DNA of 64,000 nucleotides from SHZL01 sp963815185 (GCA_963815185.1 CAWFGC010000004.1:682001-746000), one strand, 5' to 3'; numbered from the stretch's first letter, positions 45,096-56,319 are shown. Made by a program: numbers and translations. Notes: a model not told the origin generated them from the sequence alone.

Positions 45096-45959
45096 TTACT
45101 CGATTGGCGCTTCCGCCGAGCCCGGGCGCCGGATATAAATCTGGCCCAGCGGCTTGCTTTGCACCAGGTCTATCAGGTGTTCGCGCAAAAGCTCCATCAG
45201 GGCGAGAAAAGTCACCACCACGCCCATGCGGCCTTCTTTTGCCGTGAAGAAGCTGGGAAACTCGAGGTAAGGTTTTTCCCGCAAGCGATCGATAATGGTG
45301 CTCATCCGTTCGCGTACCGATAAGGGTTCGGTCCGGACCATGTGATGGGTGAACAACTCGGCCCGGCTCAACACGTCACGCAAGGCCGACAGCATCTCCT
45401 GCAAGTCGATCTCAGGGGGGATGTGGACCACTTTCCGTTCCGCCACCCAGGCCTCCAGCAGGGCAAAATCCCGATCCGCCCGCGGCAGGTTTTCCAGGTC
45501 TTCGGCAGCCTGCTTGAAACGTTCGTATTCCTGCAAGCGGCGCACCAGTTCGGCCCGCGGATCTTCCTCTTCGCCTTCTTCGGATGGCGGCCGCGGCAGC
45601 AACATGCGGGATTTGATTTCCGCCAGGATGGCGGCCATGACCAGGTACTCGGCGGCCAACTCGAACTGCAATTCATGCAGCATCTCGATATAGGTCATGT
45701 ACTGGCGCGTGATTTCGGCGATTGGAATGTCCAGGACGTCGAGATTCTGCCGCCGGATCAGGTACAACAGCAGGTCCAAAGGCCCTTCAAAAGCGTCGAG
45801 AAAGACCTCCAGCGCATCCGGCGGAATGTAAAGGTCCACCGGCATGCGGGTATACGGCTGGCCCTGCACCACGGCAAACGGCATTTCTCCCTGTTGCGCA
45901 ACCGCGCCCGGGCTTTTTTCGAATGGTTGAACAGGGGTTTCCACCGCAGGCAATCTCAA
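45096..45959 (-). CDS. scpA: Segregation and condensation protein ScpA
   Basis: ScpA is the kleisin that bridges Smc heads. FEGPLDLLLYLIRRQNLDVL is the N-terminal signature, AAEYLVMAAILAEIKSRMLL and the winged-helix end VVVTFLALMELLREHLIDLV complete it. The start is uncertain: TTG 45959 gives 287 aa, ATG 45884 follows GGGAG and gives about 262 aa, closer to many homologues. Upstream neighbour is yciO. Confidence 0.93.
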   Translation of the reverse strand: MRLPAVETPVQPFEKSPGAVAQQGEMPFAVVQGQPYTRMPVDLYIPPDALEVFLDAFEGPLDLLLYLIRRQNLDVLDIPIAEITRQYMTYIEMLHELQFELAAEYLVMAAILAEIKSRMLLPRPPSEEGEEEDPRAELVRRLQEYERFKQAAEDLENLPRADRDFALLEAWVAERKVVHIPPEIDLQEMLSALRDVLSRAELFTHHMVRTEPLSVRERMSTIIDRLREKPYLEFPSFFTAKEGRMGVVVTFLALMELLREHLIDLVQSKPLGQIYIRRPGSAEAPIE

Positions 45960-45973
45960 TTGGGCAAATACAA

Positions 45974-46587
45974 TCAGAAGTCTAACACGCCAGGCCCCTG
46001 GCGCAGGATGACAGGCTGGTCGCCACTCAGATCGACCAGCGTGGTGGGCTCCAGAGCGCAGAATCCGGCATCGACGAACAGATCGATCATACCGTGCACG
46101 GCGTCGAACAGGTCCTCACTGTCGAAAATGTCCTCGCCCATGCCAGGCAGCAGCAGCGAGGAGCTGAGCAAGGGTTCATCCATGGTTTTGAGGATGGCCT
46201 GAACCACGGCGTGATCGGGAATGCGGATGCCAATGGTATGTGATTTCCTGTGCTGGACCGTTTCGGAACCCGGCTGCTGGCAGGGAGAATGAACGTAAAC
46301 GGACCGGGCGTGACCTGGCGGATTAGCCGGTGCGCCCAGTTTTCCACTTTGGCCAATTTGCCGACGTCGGACAGGTTTCTGCAGCAGAAAGTGAAATGGT
46401 GCTGCTGGTCCAGATGGCGGATGCGGATGACCTGTTCCTGCGCCTTACGGTTATTTGTGCGCCAACCCAGGGCATAACCCGAGTCCGTCGGGTAGGCGAT
46501 CAGGCCGCCGCGCACCAGAACCGCAACGATGTGGTCAATATGCCGGGGATTGACGCCCTGTAACCTGATTTCGAGCCGCTCGCTCAT
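45974..46587 (-). CDS. yciO: YciO/YrdC-family (Sua5-like) protein, one frameshift
   Basis: The N-terminal half carries the YrdC-domain motif VLVRGGLIAYPTDSGYALGW and HHFTFCCRNLSDVGKLAKVE with TPGPFTFILPASS. The frame breaks near 46250; the C-terminal half resumes as VVQAILKTMDEPLLSSSLLL and ends DLSGDQPVILRQGPGVLDF. The ENWAHRLIRQVTPGPFTFIL pattern is of YciO more than TsaC. About 204 aa. YciO can make threonylcarbamoyl-AMP in vitro but its cell role is unsettled. Confidence 0.88.
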
Positions 46588-46600
46588 ACCCGTCCATTAT

Positions 46601-46613
46601 TGAGATGGCTTCT
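46601..46613. repeat. Half copy of the dispersed repeat
   Basis: TGAGATGGCTTCT, identical to the right arm and tail of the copies at 18208-18220 and 45078-45090, without a GCCATCTCA left arm. It lies just upstream of the yciO start codon. Confidence 0.55.
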
Positions 46614-46772
46614 TGCCCCGCGCAAGGCGCCATTCTAAAGCAGCGGACCCGATGCGAACAGTACAATCGCGTCCTGTCGCCGGGCCGGGCTTGTTTCGCT
46701 GTGGCGTCGGACGTAAGCTGTCAAGCCCATGCGCTCCGCCTTTTTCAGGAAACCCCACAAATTGCCTGCCCG

Positions 46773-47048
46773 ATGAATACAGAGCAGCGATTGCTTGAGA
46801 TGCGCCAGCGGTTGCAGTCCGCTTTGCAGCCCGAAGCCCTGGACCTGATCGACGAGGGACATCTGCATGTGGGGCATGAAGGCGCCAAAGACGGGCGCGG
46901 GCATTTTCGTTTGCACATCGTATCCAGGCACTTTACCGGCCTGAGCCTGGTGCGCCGGCACCGCATGATTTACCAGGCGATGGGGGAACTGATGCAGAGC
47001 GATATCCATGCGCTGGCCATCGAAGCCAGGGCGCCGGATGAGACCTGA
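46773..47048 (+). CDS. bolA: BolA-family protein
   Basis: The 91-aa protein has the BolA fold: MRQRLQSALQPEALDLIDEG, the conserved HVGHEGAKDGRGHFRLHIVS with the metal/cluster-binding His region, and the nucleic-acid-binding-like helix LVRRHRMIYQAMGELM ending in IHALAIEA. BolA partners monothiol glutaredoxins in iron-sulfur trafficking. ATG 46773 gives the normal length; the frame is open upstream without homology. It ends 5 bp from the queF stop, tail to tail. Confidence 0.92.
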   Translation: MNTEQRLLEMRQRLQSALQPEALDLIDEGHLHVGHEGAKDGRGHFRLHIVSRHFTGLSLVRRHRMIYQAMGELMQSDIHALAIEARAPDET

Positions 47049-47053
47049 TCCGC

Positions 47054-47422
47054 TTAGCCCTTCCAGTCCGGGGAGCGGTGCTCGGCGACAATGCTGGTGT
47101 AAATGCCGCCGCGCACATTGAATTCGGCGGTCAGGCGCATGAAGCGCGGATTCAGGGCATCGACCAGGTCGTCGAGGATGCGGTTGGTCAGATCTTCATG
47201 GAAGCCGCCCTGTTCGCGATAGCTCCACAGGTACAGTTTCCAGGATTTGAGCTCCACGCACCGTTCATGGGGTATGTATTCCAGGCGCAGCGTGGCAAAG
47301 TCGGGTTGGCCGGTTTTCGGACATAGACAGGTGAATTCAGGAGACTCGATCCGGATGGTATAATCCCGCGATGGTTTGGGATTAGGGAAGACCTCCAGTT
47401 GGGTGCTTGGTTGGGTGCTCAT
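47054..47422 (-). CDS. queF: NADPH-dependent 7-cyano-7-deazaguanine reductase QueF
   Basis: QueF reduces preQ0 to preQ1 in queuosine synthesis. The catalytic Cys lies in SPEFTCLCPKTGQPDFA, and the QueF motif E-L-K-S-W-K-LYLWSYREQGGFHED follows. The 122-aa length is that of the short, unimodular QueF. ATG 47422 has AGGA 6 nt upstream. queG is at 10.4 kb, so two pathway enzymes occur in this window. Confidence 0.95.
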   Translation of the reverse strand: MSTQPSTQLEVFPNPKPSRDYTIRIESPEFTCLCPKTGQPDFATLRLEYIPHERCVELKSWKLYLWSYREQGGFHEDLTNRILDDLVDALNPRFMRLTAEFNVRGGIYTSIVAEHRSPDWKG

Positions 47423-47622
47423 GCTAAGTCCTGAAATTTCCACAATAAACAGCTAAAAGTAAATCAACAAGCGACGCAGTTTAGCCACTTCATGAACAAC
47501 ATTCCAATGCCAAGCCGGGCTGGCGCCCGGGTCTGTTGCCTATCTGTCAGGACACCATTCCGGGCTGTTCCGGCAGTGTTGCTTGCTGATTTCGCTGTAG
47601 CGGCCGGATTCGAGGATATTGC

Positions 47623-50600
47623 ATGCGACTGACGGCCATCAAGCTGGCGGGTTTCAAATCTTTCGTCGACCCGACGACGTTCTATGCCCCGACCAACCTG
47701 ACCGGCATCGTTGGCCCCAACGGCTGCGGCAAGTCGAATATCATCGACGCCGTGCGCTGGGTCATGGGCGAAGGCTCCGCCAAAGTGCTGCGTGGCGATT
47801 CCATGGCTGACGTGATCTTTTCCGGCTCTTCCAGTCGCAAGCCCGTCGGCGCCGCCACCGTGGAACTGGTTTTTGACAATTCCGACGGCCGGGTGGGTGG
47901 ACAATTCGCCGCTTACAACGAGATTTCCGTCAAACGCCAGGTCTCCCGCGACGGCGTTTCCCTTTATTACCTGAATGGCTCACGCTGCCGGCGCCGGGAT
48001 GTGCGCGACCTGTTCCTGGGCACCGGCCTGGGCTCCCGCAGCTACTCGATTATCGAACAGGGCATGATCTCGGAAGTGGTCGATGCGCGGCCAGAGGAAA
48101 TTCGAGCGCACCTGGAAGAAGCTGCCGGCATTTCCAAGTACAAAGAGCGCCGCCGCGAAACCGAAAGCCGCATCCTGCACACGCGGGACAACCTCGCGCG
48201 CCTGTCCGATCTGCGCGAAGAAGTCGGCAAGCACCTGAACCGTTTGCAGCGCCAGGCTGCCGCCGCGCGTCGCTACCGCAAATTGAAACAGGAGCAGCGC
48301 GAACTGGAAGCGCAGTTGCTGACCCTGCGCTGGCGCAGCCTGAAACAAACAGCGGAACAAGGCCTGCAGGGTCTCGGGCGGCAGGAAACTTCCCTGCAGG
48401 AGAGCATCGCCGGGCAACGCGCCGCGGAGGCTGCGCTGGAGGAAATTCACCAGCAACAAGGCCAGGCGAGCGAGAAATTCGCTGAAGTGCAGGGTGAGCT
48501 CTATGGCGTGGGTGGTGAAATCGCGCGCCTGGAGCAGACCATCCAGCACGCGCGGGAATTGCAGGTTCGGCAGCAGGAAGAGTTCGAAGAAACCCGTGCC
48601 GCCCTCAATGACCTGGAAAAACACATGGGCCTGGACCGCGTGCATGTCGAGGAATTGACCCAGGCTTTGGCGGAAGTGGAGCCGGCGCTGGTAAAAGCGC
48701 AGGCGCAAGAAAATGAAAGCAATGAAAGCATGGCGGCAGCAGATGCTGAAGTCCAGGCGTGGCAGGATGCATTTGAGACCCATCACCACAGCAGCGCGGA
48801 GTGTCTGCGGGAAGCCGATCTGAAACGCGCCGAGGTGGTCAATCTGGATCAGCGCCTGGTGCAGGCGTCGCGCCGGCTGGAACTGCTGGGCAAGGAAATC
48901 GAGAGTGTCGATACGTCCCAGATACTGGATGCGCTCAAGGTTTTGGATGCCGAGGCTGCAAAGCTGACGCGTGTGGAAGCCGAAAAACAGCAGGAATTCG
49001 AGCGTCTGCAGGCGGAGTTCAAAGACAGGCAGGCCAGCCTGTTGGAAAACGAATCTGCCGTGCAGCAGAGCCAACGCGAACTGCACACCCGCGAAGGCCG
49101 GCTGGAATCCATGCTGGCACTGCAAGCCGCCGCGCTGGCGGGAGACGTGACCGAGGACTGGCTGCAACGTCACGGGCTGGCAAAAGCGCCGCGGCTGGCC
49201 AAGGCCATCAAGGTCGCCAGCGGCTGGGAAACCGCGGTGGAAACCGTGCTGGGACAGTGGCTGCAGTCCATTATTGCCGACGCAGATGACAAGCAGATCA
49301 AGGCATTTGCCGAAGAGGCAGATTCACGCTTTGACCTGCTCGACAAGACCGGGGGTGCCGTCCAGGCACGGCCCGGAACCCTGGCTGAACAGGTCAGCGC
49401 CCCCGATGCGGTACTCGGCTGGTTGAACCAGGTGCGCATTGCCGATTCGCTGGAACAGGCCTGGCAGGCGCGCGCGGAGTTGACCGCGGGAGCTTCCTTT
49501 ATTACCCAGGCGGGTGAATGGCTGGGTGCCGGCTGGCTTCGAATCGCGCGCGGCAAAGCCGGTGAAGAGGGCATGCTGACGCGTGAAAATGCCATCGAGG
49601 AATTACAGCACGGCATCGCCCGTCTGCGCTCGGAAGTCGACGGGCAGGTCGGGAAAAATGAACAGGAGCGCACTGCCTTGACCGCCCTGCAACAGAACAT
49701 CGAGCAGTCTGCAGCTTGAAGTCAACGCCCAGCACCGCAGGCGCAGTGAGGTCATGGGCCAGGCGCAGAGCCGTCGCGCCAGCATGGAAATGATGGACGA
49801 GCGCCAGGTGGCGATTGCCACTGAAACAGCGGAAGTACAGCAGCAGATCGACTCGGATCGGCAGTTGCTGCGCCAGGCGCGGGCGCGGCTGGAAGAACTG
49901 GTCGAGACCATGGCGGTCCTGAAGCAGGAACGTGACCAGTTGGATGCCCGGCGTGAGGCCCTGATCGGCAAGCGCGATGAGGCGCGCAAAGCCTTGCAGC
50001 AAGCCCGCGAACAACGCCACGAGCTGGCCTTGAAGGCGGAATCCCGTCGCGCCAGTCTTGAATCCCTGCGTCAGTCATTACAGCGCATGGACACGCAGCT
50101 CAGCCAATTACAGCAGCGCTACCTCAGTCTCAGTGAACAGGTCGCCAAGGCAGAGCAGCCGGAACAAAGCCACGCCGGCGACATGGATGCGCTGCTGCAG
50201 CGGCGTTTGCAAACCGAAGCACGGCTGGGCCAGGCGCGCCTGGCCCTGGAGCAACTGGAAGAACGCTACCGCGAGCAGGATGCAGCGCGGCATGCAGCGG
50301 TGCAGCAATCCGATGAAATTCGCCAGCAACTGGAACGCACGCGGTTACAGCAACAGGAAGTCGAACTCAACGCGCGCGCGCTGGAGCGGCAGGTAGAACA
50401 ACTCGGGGGCGACGTCGCAGCCCTGCAGGACGCGCTGCCTGAAGCAGCGGATGTGGAACAATGGGAATCGGATCTGGCGTCGTTGCAGGATCGCATTACG
50501 CGGCTCGAACCAGTCAACCTGGCGGCCATCGAGGAATTTGAAGAGGAACAAAAGCGCAAGCAATACCTGGATGCCCAAAACGATGATCTGTGCCAGGCAC

Positions 50601-51118
50601 TGTCGACCCTGGAAGAAGCCATTGCCAAGATTGACCGCCAGACGCGCACGCGTTTCAAGGACACATTCGAGCGCGTCAACAAGGGCGTGCAGGAACTGTT
50701 CCCGCGCCTGTTCGGTGGCGGCCATGCCTACCTGGAACTGACCGGCGAAGATTTGCTCACGGCTGGAGTAGGCATCATGGCGCGACCCCCAGGCAAACGG
50801 GTGAGCAATATCCACCTGTTGTCGGGCGGCGAAAAGGCCCTCACCGCGGTGGCCTTTGTTTTTGCGATATTCCAGCTCAACCCGGCGCCCTTTTGCCTGC
50901 TCGATGAAGTCGATGCGCCACTGGATGACTCCAATGTGGCGCGGTTTTCCGCTATGGTAAAGGAACTCGCTGAAACGGTGCAGTTCATTTTCGTGACACA
51001 CAACAAGATCACGATGGAAATGGCACATCAGATGAGTGGGGTCACCATGCGCGAGCCGGGCGTCTCCCGGCTGGTGCAGGTCGATATCGATGAAGCAGCC
51101 CGCTTGGCCGCAAGCTAG
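47623..51118 (+). CDS. smc: Chromosome segregation ATPase Smc, one frameshift
   Basis: Smc is the ATPase of the Smc-ScpAB condensin. The N-terminal head has MRLTAIKLAGFKSFVDPTTF and Walker A GPNGCGKSNIIDAVRWVMGE. Two long coiled coils (about residues 170-500 and 700-1000) flank a hinge region (TEDWLQRHGLAKAPRLAKAI, GAVQARPGTLAEQVSAPDAV). The C-terminal head has LLSGGEKALTAVAFVFAIF (signature) and CLLDEVDAPLDDSNVARF (Walker B). The frame breaks near 49715. About 1165 aa, normal. Presence of Smc-ScpAB instead of MukBEF fits a non-enteric gammaproteobacterium. Confidence 0.94.
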
Positions 51119-51141
51119 ATTTCAGAGGCTCCTGAAAAATC

Positions 51142-51853
51142 ATGGATGCAGCAACGCTTAGATGGACCATCATCGTTGTCGGGGTCGTCATTCTCGCGGC
51201 GATATTCCTCTTCGGCAATCCGGCAAAGAAGCGCAAACCCAGGGCTTCGCGGCGCCTGGCCGGCAGCGGCGGAGCGCCGCGAGCCAACCCTGGAAAAATC
51301 CCCGGAAACTCCTGCGCCCGAGAATGCCGGCGAAATTCAGGGGCAGGGTGAATTGCCAATCGATGGCACGCGGCCGCCGCCGGCCGCAACCCCGCGCAAA
51401 CCGCGCAAGCCGCCCGGGCCGCCGCCCGATAAGATCGTCACGCTGTTTTTGCTGGCGCGCGATAACCACGTGATCAGCGGAGCCGATCTGCTGCAGGCCG
51501 CGCTGAAGACGGGAATGGAATTCGGTGACATGGATATTTTCCACCGCAAGATGGATGGTGCGGAGCAAGCGGTTTTCTGCCTCGCCAACGCGGTCAAACC
51601 GGGTTCTTTCGACAAGGAAGCCTGGAATACTTTTGAAACTTCCGGTCTCGCCATGTTCATGACGCTTCCGGGGCCGATGCTGGCTCTGGATGCCTGGGAT
51701 ATGATGTTGGCCAGCGCGCGCAGGATGGCTGAAATACTGCACGCCGAAATCCAGGACGGCGACCACGAGCCCTTCACGCGCCAGGCCGAAGCGCGCCTGC
51801 GTGAGGAAATGCGGCATTATGACCGCGGCCGGGCCAGGCGATCGCTGACCTGA
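51142..51853 (+). CDS. zipA: Cell division protein ZipA, one frameshift
   Basis: ZipA tethers FtsZ to the membrane. It begins with one membrane helix (LRWTIIVVGVVILAAIFLFG), passes through a basic and then proline-rich linker (PPPAATPRKPRKPPGPPPDK), and ends with the FtsZ-binding domain (KIVTLFLLARDNHVISGADL, MDIFHRKMDGAEQAVFCLAN, MMLASARRMAEILHAEIQD). The frame breaks in the linker near 51270. About 237 aa. The order smc-zipA-ligA is conserved in Gammaproteobacteria, and ZipA itself is restricted to that class. Confidence 0.94.
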
Positions 51854-51882
51854 GCAATCCCCCGGGCGAAGAGGTGGTTCAG

Positions 51883-53952
51883 GTGAATCAGCAAGATCCA
51901 TCCGGCGCCGGGCCAAAATCCGCGGCTGCAACCTTGAGCCCCGGGCAGGCGGCACAGCGGGTGCAGCAGTTGCGCACGGAGATCGAGACCCACAATTACC
52001 GGTACTACGTGCTCGATCAGCCATCCGTGCCGGATGCGGAATATGACCGCCTGATGCGTGAACTGGAGCAGATCGAGGCTGCGTTTCCGCAACTGGCGAG
52101 CGCGGACTCGCCGACCTGCCGGGTCGGTGCCGCCCCGCTGGCGGGTTTCGAGGAAGTTCGCCACCGCCGCCCCATGCTGTCCTTGGCCAATGCCTTTAGC
52201 GAAGATGAAATCCGCTCGTTTCACGAGCGCGTGTTGAAGGGCCTGGAAGTCGGGCATGTGGGCTATGTAGCCGAACCGAAACTGGATGGCGTCGCCATCT
52301 CCTTGCGTTACCAGGACGGCCGCCTGGTGCAGGCGGCGACGCGGGGCGATGGCACCACGGGTGAAGACGTTACCGCCAATGTGCGTACGATACGGGCCAT
52401 CCCGCTGCAATTGCGCAAGGACCATTGGCCGGCCGAACTCGAGGTGCGCGGAGAAATATACATGCCGCTGGCAGGTTTTGAAAAATATAACCGCCAGATC
52501 AGGGCCGAGGGCGGCAAAGAACTGGTAAACCCGCGCAATGCTGCGGCGGGTAGTCTGAGGCAACTGGATTCGCGCCTGACGGCAAAAAGGCCGCTGGCGT
52601 TTTTTGCCTATGCCGCGGCGGCGGACGAGGGGCTGCCCCCGAGCCACTTTCAGTTGTTACAGAAACTCAAACAGTGGGGCTTTCCGGTCAATCCGGAGAT
52701 CCGCCGCGTGGAAGACGATGAGGGTTGCATCGGCTATTACCGCGACATGGCGCAAAAGCGCAATGGACTGGCCTACGATATCGATGGCGTGGTGTTCAAG
52801 GTCGAGGACGAGAGCCAGCGGGAAACCCTGGGCTTCGTCAGCCGTGCGCCGCGCTGGGCCATTGCACAAAAATTCCCGGCCCAGGAGGAAATGACCCGGT
52901 TGCTGGAAATCGATGTGCAGGTGGGCCGCACCGGAGCCCTGACACCCGTCGCCCGTCTGGAGCCGGTGTTTGTCGGTGGGGTCACGGTAACCAATGCCAC
53001 CCTGCACAACCTGGATGAAATTCGCCGCAAGGACATTCGCATTGGCGATTGGGTGGTGGTCAGACGCGCGGGCGATGTCATTCCCGAAGTCGCCCGGGTG
53101 GTGCTGGAACGCAGGGAAGCGACGGTCAGGGAGTTTCAATTGCCGGACGCATGCCCGGTCTGTGGCTCGGCCGTCGAACGCCTGGAGGATGAGGCCGTAG
53201 CCCGCTGCACGGGGGGTCTTTACTGCCCGGCCCAGCGCAAGCAAAGCATCATGCATTTTGCCTCGCGCCGGGCGATGGATATCGAGGGTTTGGGGGAGAA
53301 ACTGGTCGACCAATTGGTCGAGAACGATTTGGTGCGTTCGGTAGCCGATCTTTACTCCTTGCAGCTACAGCAACTCACGGACCTCGACCGGATGGGCCAG
53401 AAATCGGCCCGGAACGTGCTGGATGAAATCGAGCGCAGCAAGTCACCGGAGCTTGCCCGCCTGCTCTATGCGCTGGGAATCCGCGAAGTGGGTGAAGTCA
53501 CGGCCCAGTCGCTGGCGCGGCATTTTGGCTCGCTGCAGGCCCTGACACAGGCCAGCGAGGAAGACCTGCTGGATGTTGCCGATGTGGGTCCCGTGGTCGC
53601 CAGTCACGTCCACGCCTTTTTCCAGGAAAAACACAACCGCGAGGTCATCAGGGATCTGACCGGGGCCGGCGTGGAGCCCCAAGCAGCGGAACGCGTCAGC
53701 GGCGCTCAACCGCTGGCGGGCGAAAACTGGGTGCTCACGGGTACGCTCAGTGTGCCCCGGGCGCGGGTCAAAAGCCTGTTGGAATCGCTGGGCGCCCGGG
53801 TTACCGGCAGCGTGTCCGCCAAAACCTCGGTCGTGCTCGCTGGTGAAGAAGCCGGTTCGAAGCTGCGCAAAGCCGAATCCCTGGGCATCCGGGTGATCGA
53901 TGAGCAGGCATTGCGTGAACTGTTGCAGTCTCATGGCCTGGATGCCGGTTGA
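51883..53952 (+). CDS. ligA: NAD-dependent DNA ligase LigA
   Basis: The adenylation domain has the nucleotidyl lysine in AEPKLDGVAISLRY and TRGDGTTGEDVTANVRTI. Then follow the OB fold (VGRTGALTPVARLEPVFVGG), the four-cysteine zinc finger (CPVCGSAVERLEDEAVARCT, then YCPAQ), helix-hairpin-helix repeats (ALGIREVGEVTAQSLARHFG) and a C-terminal BRCT domain (NWVLTGTLSVPRARVKSLLE). About 689 aa. GTG 51883 has GAGG at good distance; GTG 51874 in the same frame is the alternative. Confidence 0.95.
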   Translation: MNQQDPSGAGPKSAAATLSPGQAAQRVQQLRTEIETHNYRYYVLDQPSVPDAEYDRLMRELEQIEAAFPQLASADSPTCRVGAAPLAGFEEVRHRRPMLSLANAFSEDEIRSFHERVLKGLEVGHVGYVAEPKLDGVAISLRYQDGRLVQAATRGDGTTGEDVTANVRTIRAIPLQLRKDHWPAELEVRGEIYMPLAGFEKYNRQIRAEGGKELVNPRNAAAGSLRQLDSRLTAKRPLAFFAYAAAADEGLPPSHFQLLQKLKQWGFPVNPEIRRVEDDEGCIGYYRDMAQKRNGLAYDIDGVVFKVEDESQRETLGFVSRAPRWAIAQKFPAQEEMTRLLEIDVQVGRTGALTPVARLEPVFVGGVTVTNATLHNLDEIRRKDIRIGDWVVVRRAGDVIPEVARVVLERREATVREFQLPDACPVCGSAVERLEDEAVARCTGGLYCPAQRKQSIMHFASRRAMDIEGLGEKLVDQLVENDLVRSVADLYSLQLQQLTDLDRMGQKSARNVLDEIERSKSPELARLLYALGIREVGEVTAQSLARHFGSLQALTQASEEDLLDVADVGPVVASHVHAFFQEKHNREVIRDLTGAGVEPQAAERVSGAQPLAGENWVLTGTLSVPRARVKSLLESLGARVTGSVSAKTSVVLAGEEAGSKLRKAESLGIRVIDEQALRELLQSHGLDAG

Positions 53953-54023
53953 TGTCACCTTGCCGCGTCCCTGGATCGTCGCGCTAGCGGACCGGTGCAA
54001 CATGCAGCCTAGCAGCCTGTCGG

Positions 54024-54917
54024 ATGAAGTTACTTCTCGTTTTTAATCCCCATGCGCGCCACGGGCGGGCGCATCGTCTTCTGGCCGGTATTCAACAAGC
54101 ATTTCGCGCCTCAGGAATCGCTACCGATACGCTGGCGACCACCCACCGGGGACACGCCACCGAGACGGTTGCGGCGGCGGTGCTCGCTGACTACGACGGC
54201 GTGGTCGCAGCCGGCGGCGACGGCACGGTATTCGAAGTGCTCAATGGACTCTACCGCCAGGTTCGCGCGCAGCGGGTGCCGCTGGGTGTGGTTCCGGTTG
54301 GCACTGGCAATGCCTTTGCGCGCGAACTCGGATTGCTGCCGGGTGACTGGCGCAAAGGCGTGGCCATCATTGCCGCGGCGAAAACGCGGCAAGTAGACAT
54401 CGGGCAGGTAAACACCCCTGAGGAGCGCTTTCACTTTATCAACATCATCGGCATGGGATTTGCCGTCGATGCCGGCTTGCGCGCGCGGCGCCTCAAGGCT
54501 CTGGGCGATATCGCCTATACCCTGGGCACGCTGTGGCAAACGCTGCAGCTTAAAAGCTACATGTTGCGCCTTGAAGTGGATGGGCAACTGTTGGTGCAGG
54601 ACAACCTCTTTGTCGAGGTCTCCAACACCCGTTACACCGGCACCAGTTTCCTGATCGCGCCGGGGGCCGTCATGGACGATGGACTGCTGGATATCACCTT
54701 ATTGCATAAACTGCCGCGCTTGCGATTGCTGCGCCTGTTTCCGACCATTTACTCCGGCCGTCACGTGGATTATGAAGAAATATCGGTTGTGCAGGGAAAG
54801 TCGATCCGAATCCTCGCTCCGGAAGGCTGCCTGCTGGCCCCCGACGGTGAATTCAGGGGCACCACGCCGGCAGAAATTACCTGCCTGCATCAGGACCTGG
54901 CCATTTTCAGCCCCTGA
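54024..54917 (+). CDS. Diacylglycerol/sphingosine kinase-family lipid kinase
   Basis: The DAGK catalytic domain is clear: LLLVFNPHARHGRAHRLL at the start, the nucleotide-binding GGDGTVFEVLNGL, and PVGTGNAFARELGLLPGDWR. The C-terminal beta domain contains APGAVMDDGLLDITLLHKLP and APDGEFRG. 297 aa, as for YegS/BmrU-like kinases. Which lipid is phosphorylated is not evident. It stands alone after ligA with 71 bp between, and converges on gltA. Confidence 0.88.
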   Translation: MKLLLVFNPHARHGRAHRLLAGIQQAFRASGIATDTLATTHRGHATETVAAAVLADYDGVVAAGGDGTVFEVLNGLYRQVRAQRVPLGVVPVGTGNAFARELGLLPGDWRKGVAIIAAAKTRQVDIGQVNTPEERFHFINIIGMGFAVDAGLRARRLKALGDIAYTLGTLWQTLQLKSYMLRLEVDGQLLVQDNLFVEVSNTRYTGTSFLIAPGAVMDDGLLDITLLHKLPRLRLLRLFPTIYSGRHVDYEEISVVQGKSIRILAPEGCLLAPDGEFRGTTPAEITCLHQDLAIFSP

Positions 54918-54949
54918 CATTCTTCATGCTCCAGGGGGCTTCTCCGGCT

Positions 54950-54975
54950 GCCAGACGCGCCGAAGCCCGTCTGGC
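54950..54975. terminator. Stem-loop between convergent lipid-kinase and gltA genes
   Basis: GCCAGACG (54950-54957) and CGTCTGGC (54968-54975) form an 8-bp stem with a 10-nt loop, in the 80-bp gap where two genes meet tail to tail. No T-run follows on either strand, so it is at best a weak terminator. Confidence 0.35.
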
Positions 54976-54997
54976 ATGACGTCAGGAGCGTAACTGG

Positions 54998-56319
54998 TCA
55001 GCTGCGCTTGCCGATCGGAACGTAATCAGTCGATGTAGCACCCTGATAAATCTGTCTTGGCCGGGTGATGCGGTGCGTGGGATCATCCATCAATTCTTTC
55101 CACTGGCCGATCCAGCCGGGCAGGCGTCCGAGTGCGAACATCACCGTGAACATGTTGACCGGAATGCCAATGGCGCGATAAATGATGCCGCTGTAGAAAT
55201 CCACATTCGGGTACAGTTTGCGCTCGACAAAGTAGTCATCCGACAGCGCCGACTTCTTCCAGTTGCTTCGCCAGATCCAGTACCGGATCCTGGATACCCA
55301 GTTTGTCCAGCACCTTGTCACAGGCTTTCTTGATCACGGTCGCCCGCGGATCGAAGTTCTTGTAGACGCGATGACCGAATCCCATGATGCGGAAGCCGGA
55401 ATCCTTGTCCTTGGCCATATCGATGTACTTCTTGATGTTGCCGCCTTCTGCGCGGATGCGCTCGAGCATCTCGATGACCTGCTGATTGGCGCCGCCATGC
55501 AACGGCCCCCACAGCGCCAGAATACCGGCCGCAATCGAGGCATAAAGATTGGCATGGCTGCTGGCCACGGTGCGCACGGTCGCGGTGCTGCAGTTTTGCT
55601 CGTGATCGGCATGCAGGATCAGCAGCAGATTCAGTGCATCGACGACGACCGGATCCGGCTCGTATTCCCGGGCGGGCACCGCAAACATCATGCGCAGGAA
55701 ATTGGCGCAATAGGAAAGAGAGTCTTTCGGATAGATGAAGGGCTGGCCGATGGATTTCTTGTAGGAGAAGGCGGCCAGGGTGCGGATCTTGGAAATCAGC
55801 CGTGCCGCATTCATGTCGACATCGTCCTCACCGCCGACGGGAGAGCTTCACCGTAGTAGCCGGACAAGGAGGCCACCATCGCGGACAGAATCGCCATCGG
55901 ATGCGCCTGGCCCGAGAAGCTGGAAAAGAAATGCTTCATGTCTTCATGCAGCAAGGCATGGTGATTCAGATTGTCCGGTGAAAGCATCCAGTTCCTTCTG
56001 GTTGGGCAATTTGCCGTAAATGATCAGATAGGCCACTTCGACAAACGAGGCTTTGGCGGCCAGTTGTTCGATCGGGATTCCGCGATAGCGGAGGATGCCC
56101 TTTTCGCCATCGAGAAAGGTGATACTGCTTTCGCAGGACCCGGTGTTGCCATAGCCCGGGTCCATGGTGATATAGCCGGTCTGCGATCTCAGTTTGCTGA
56201 TGTCGATGGCTTTTTCGTTTTCGGTGCCGGTAATCACCGGCAATTCGATGGTTTGGCCATCAGGCAAGCTGAGAACAGCCTTGTCTGAAACGGGTTTTTG
56301 CGCGATATTCTTGTGACAT
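54998..56319 (-). CDS. gltA: Citrate synthase, several frameshifts
   Basis: GltA condenses acetyl-CoA and oxaloacetate. From ATG 56319 (GGAGGAACCAGG upstream) the protein reads MSQEYRAK and then, if one A is removed from the five-A run 56295-56299, PVSDKAVLSLPDGQTIELPV. Later frames give ITMDPGYGNTGSCESSITFL and HFFSSFSGQAHPMAILSAMV. The catalytic-histidine segment HADHEQNCSTATVRTVASSH, GGANQQVIEML and FGHRVYKNFDPRA follow, and it ends RITRPRQIYQGATSTDYV. Breaks fall near 56297, 55960, 55825 and 55250. About 438 aa, the type II hexameric length. Confidence 0.93.
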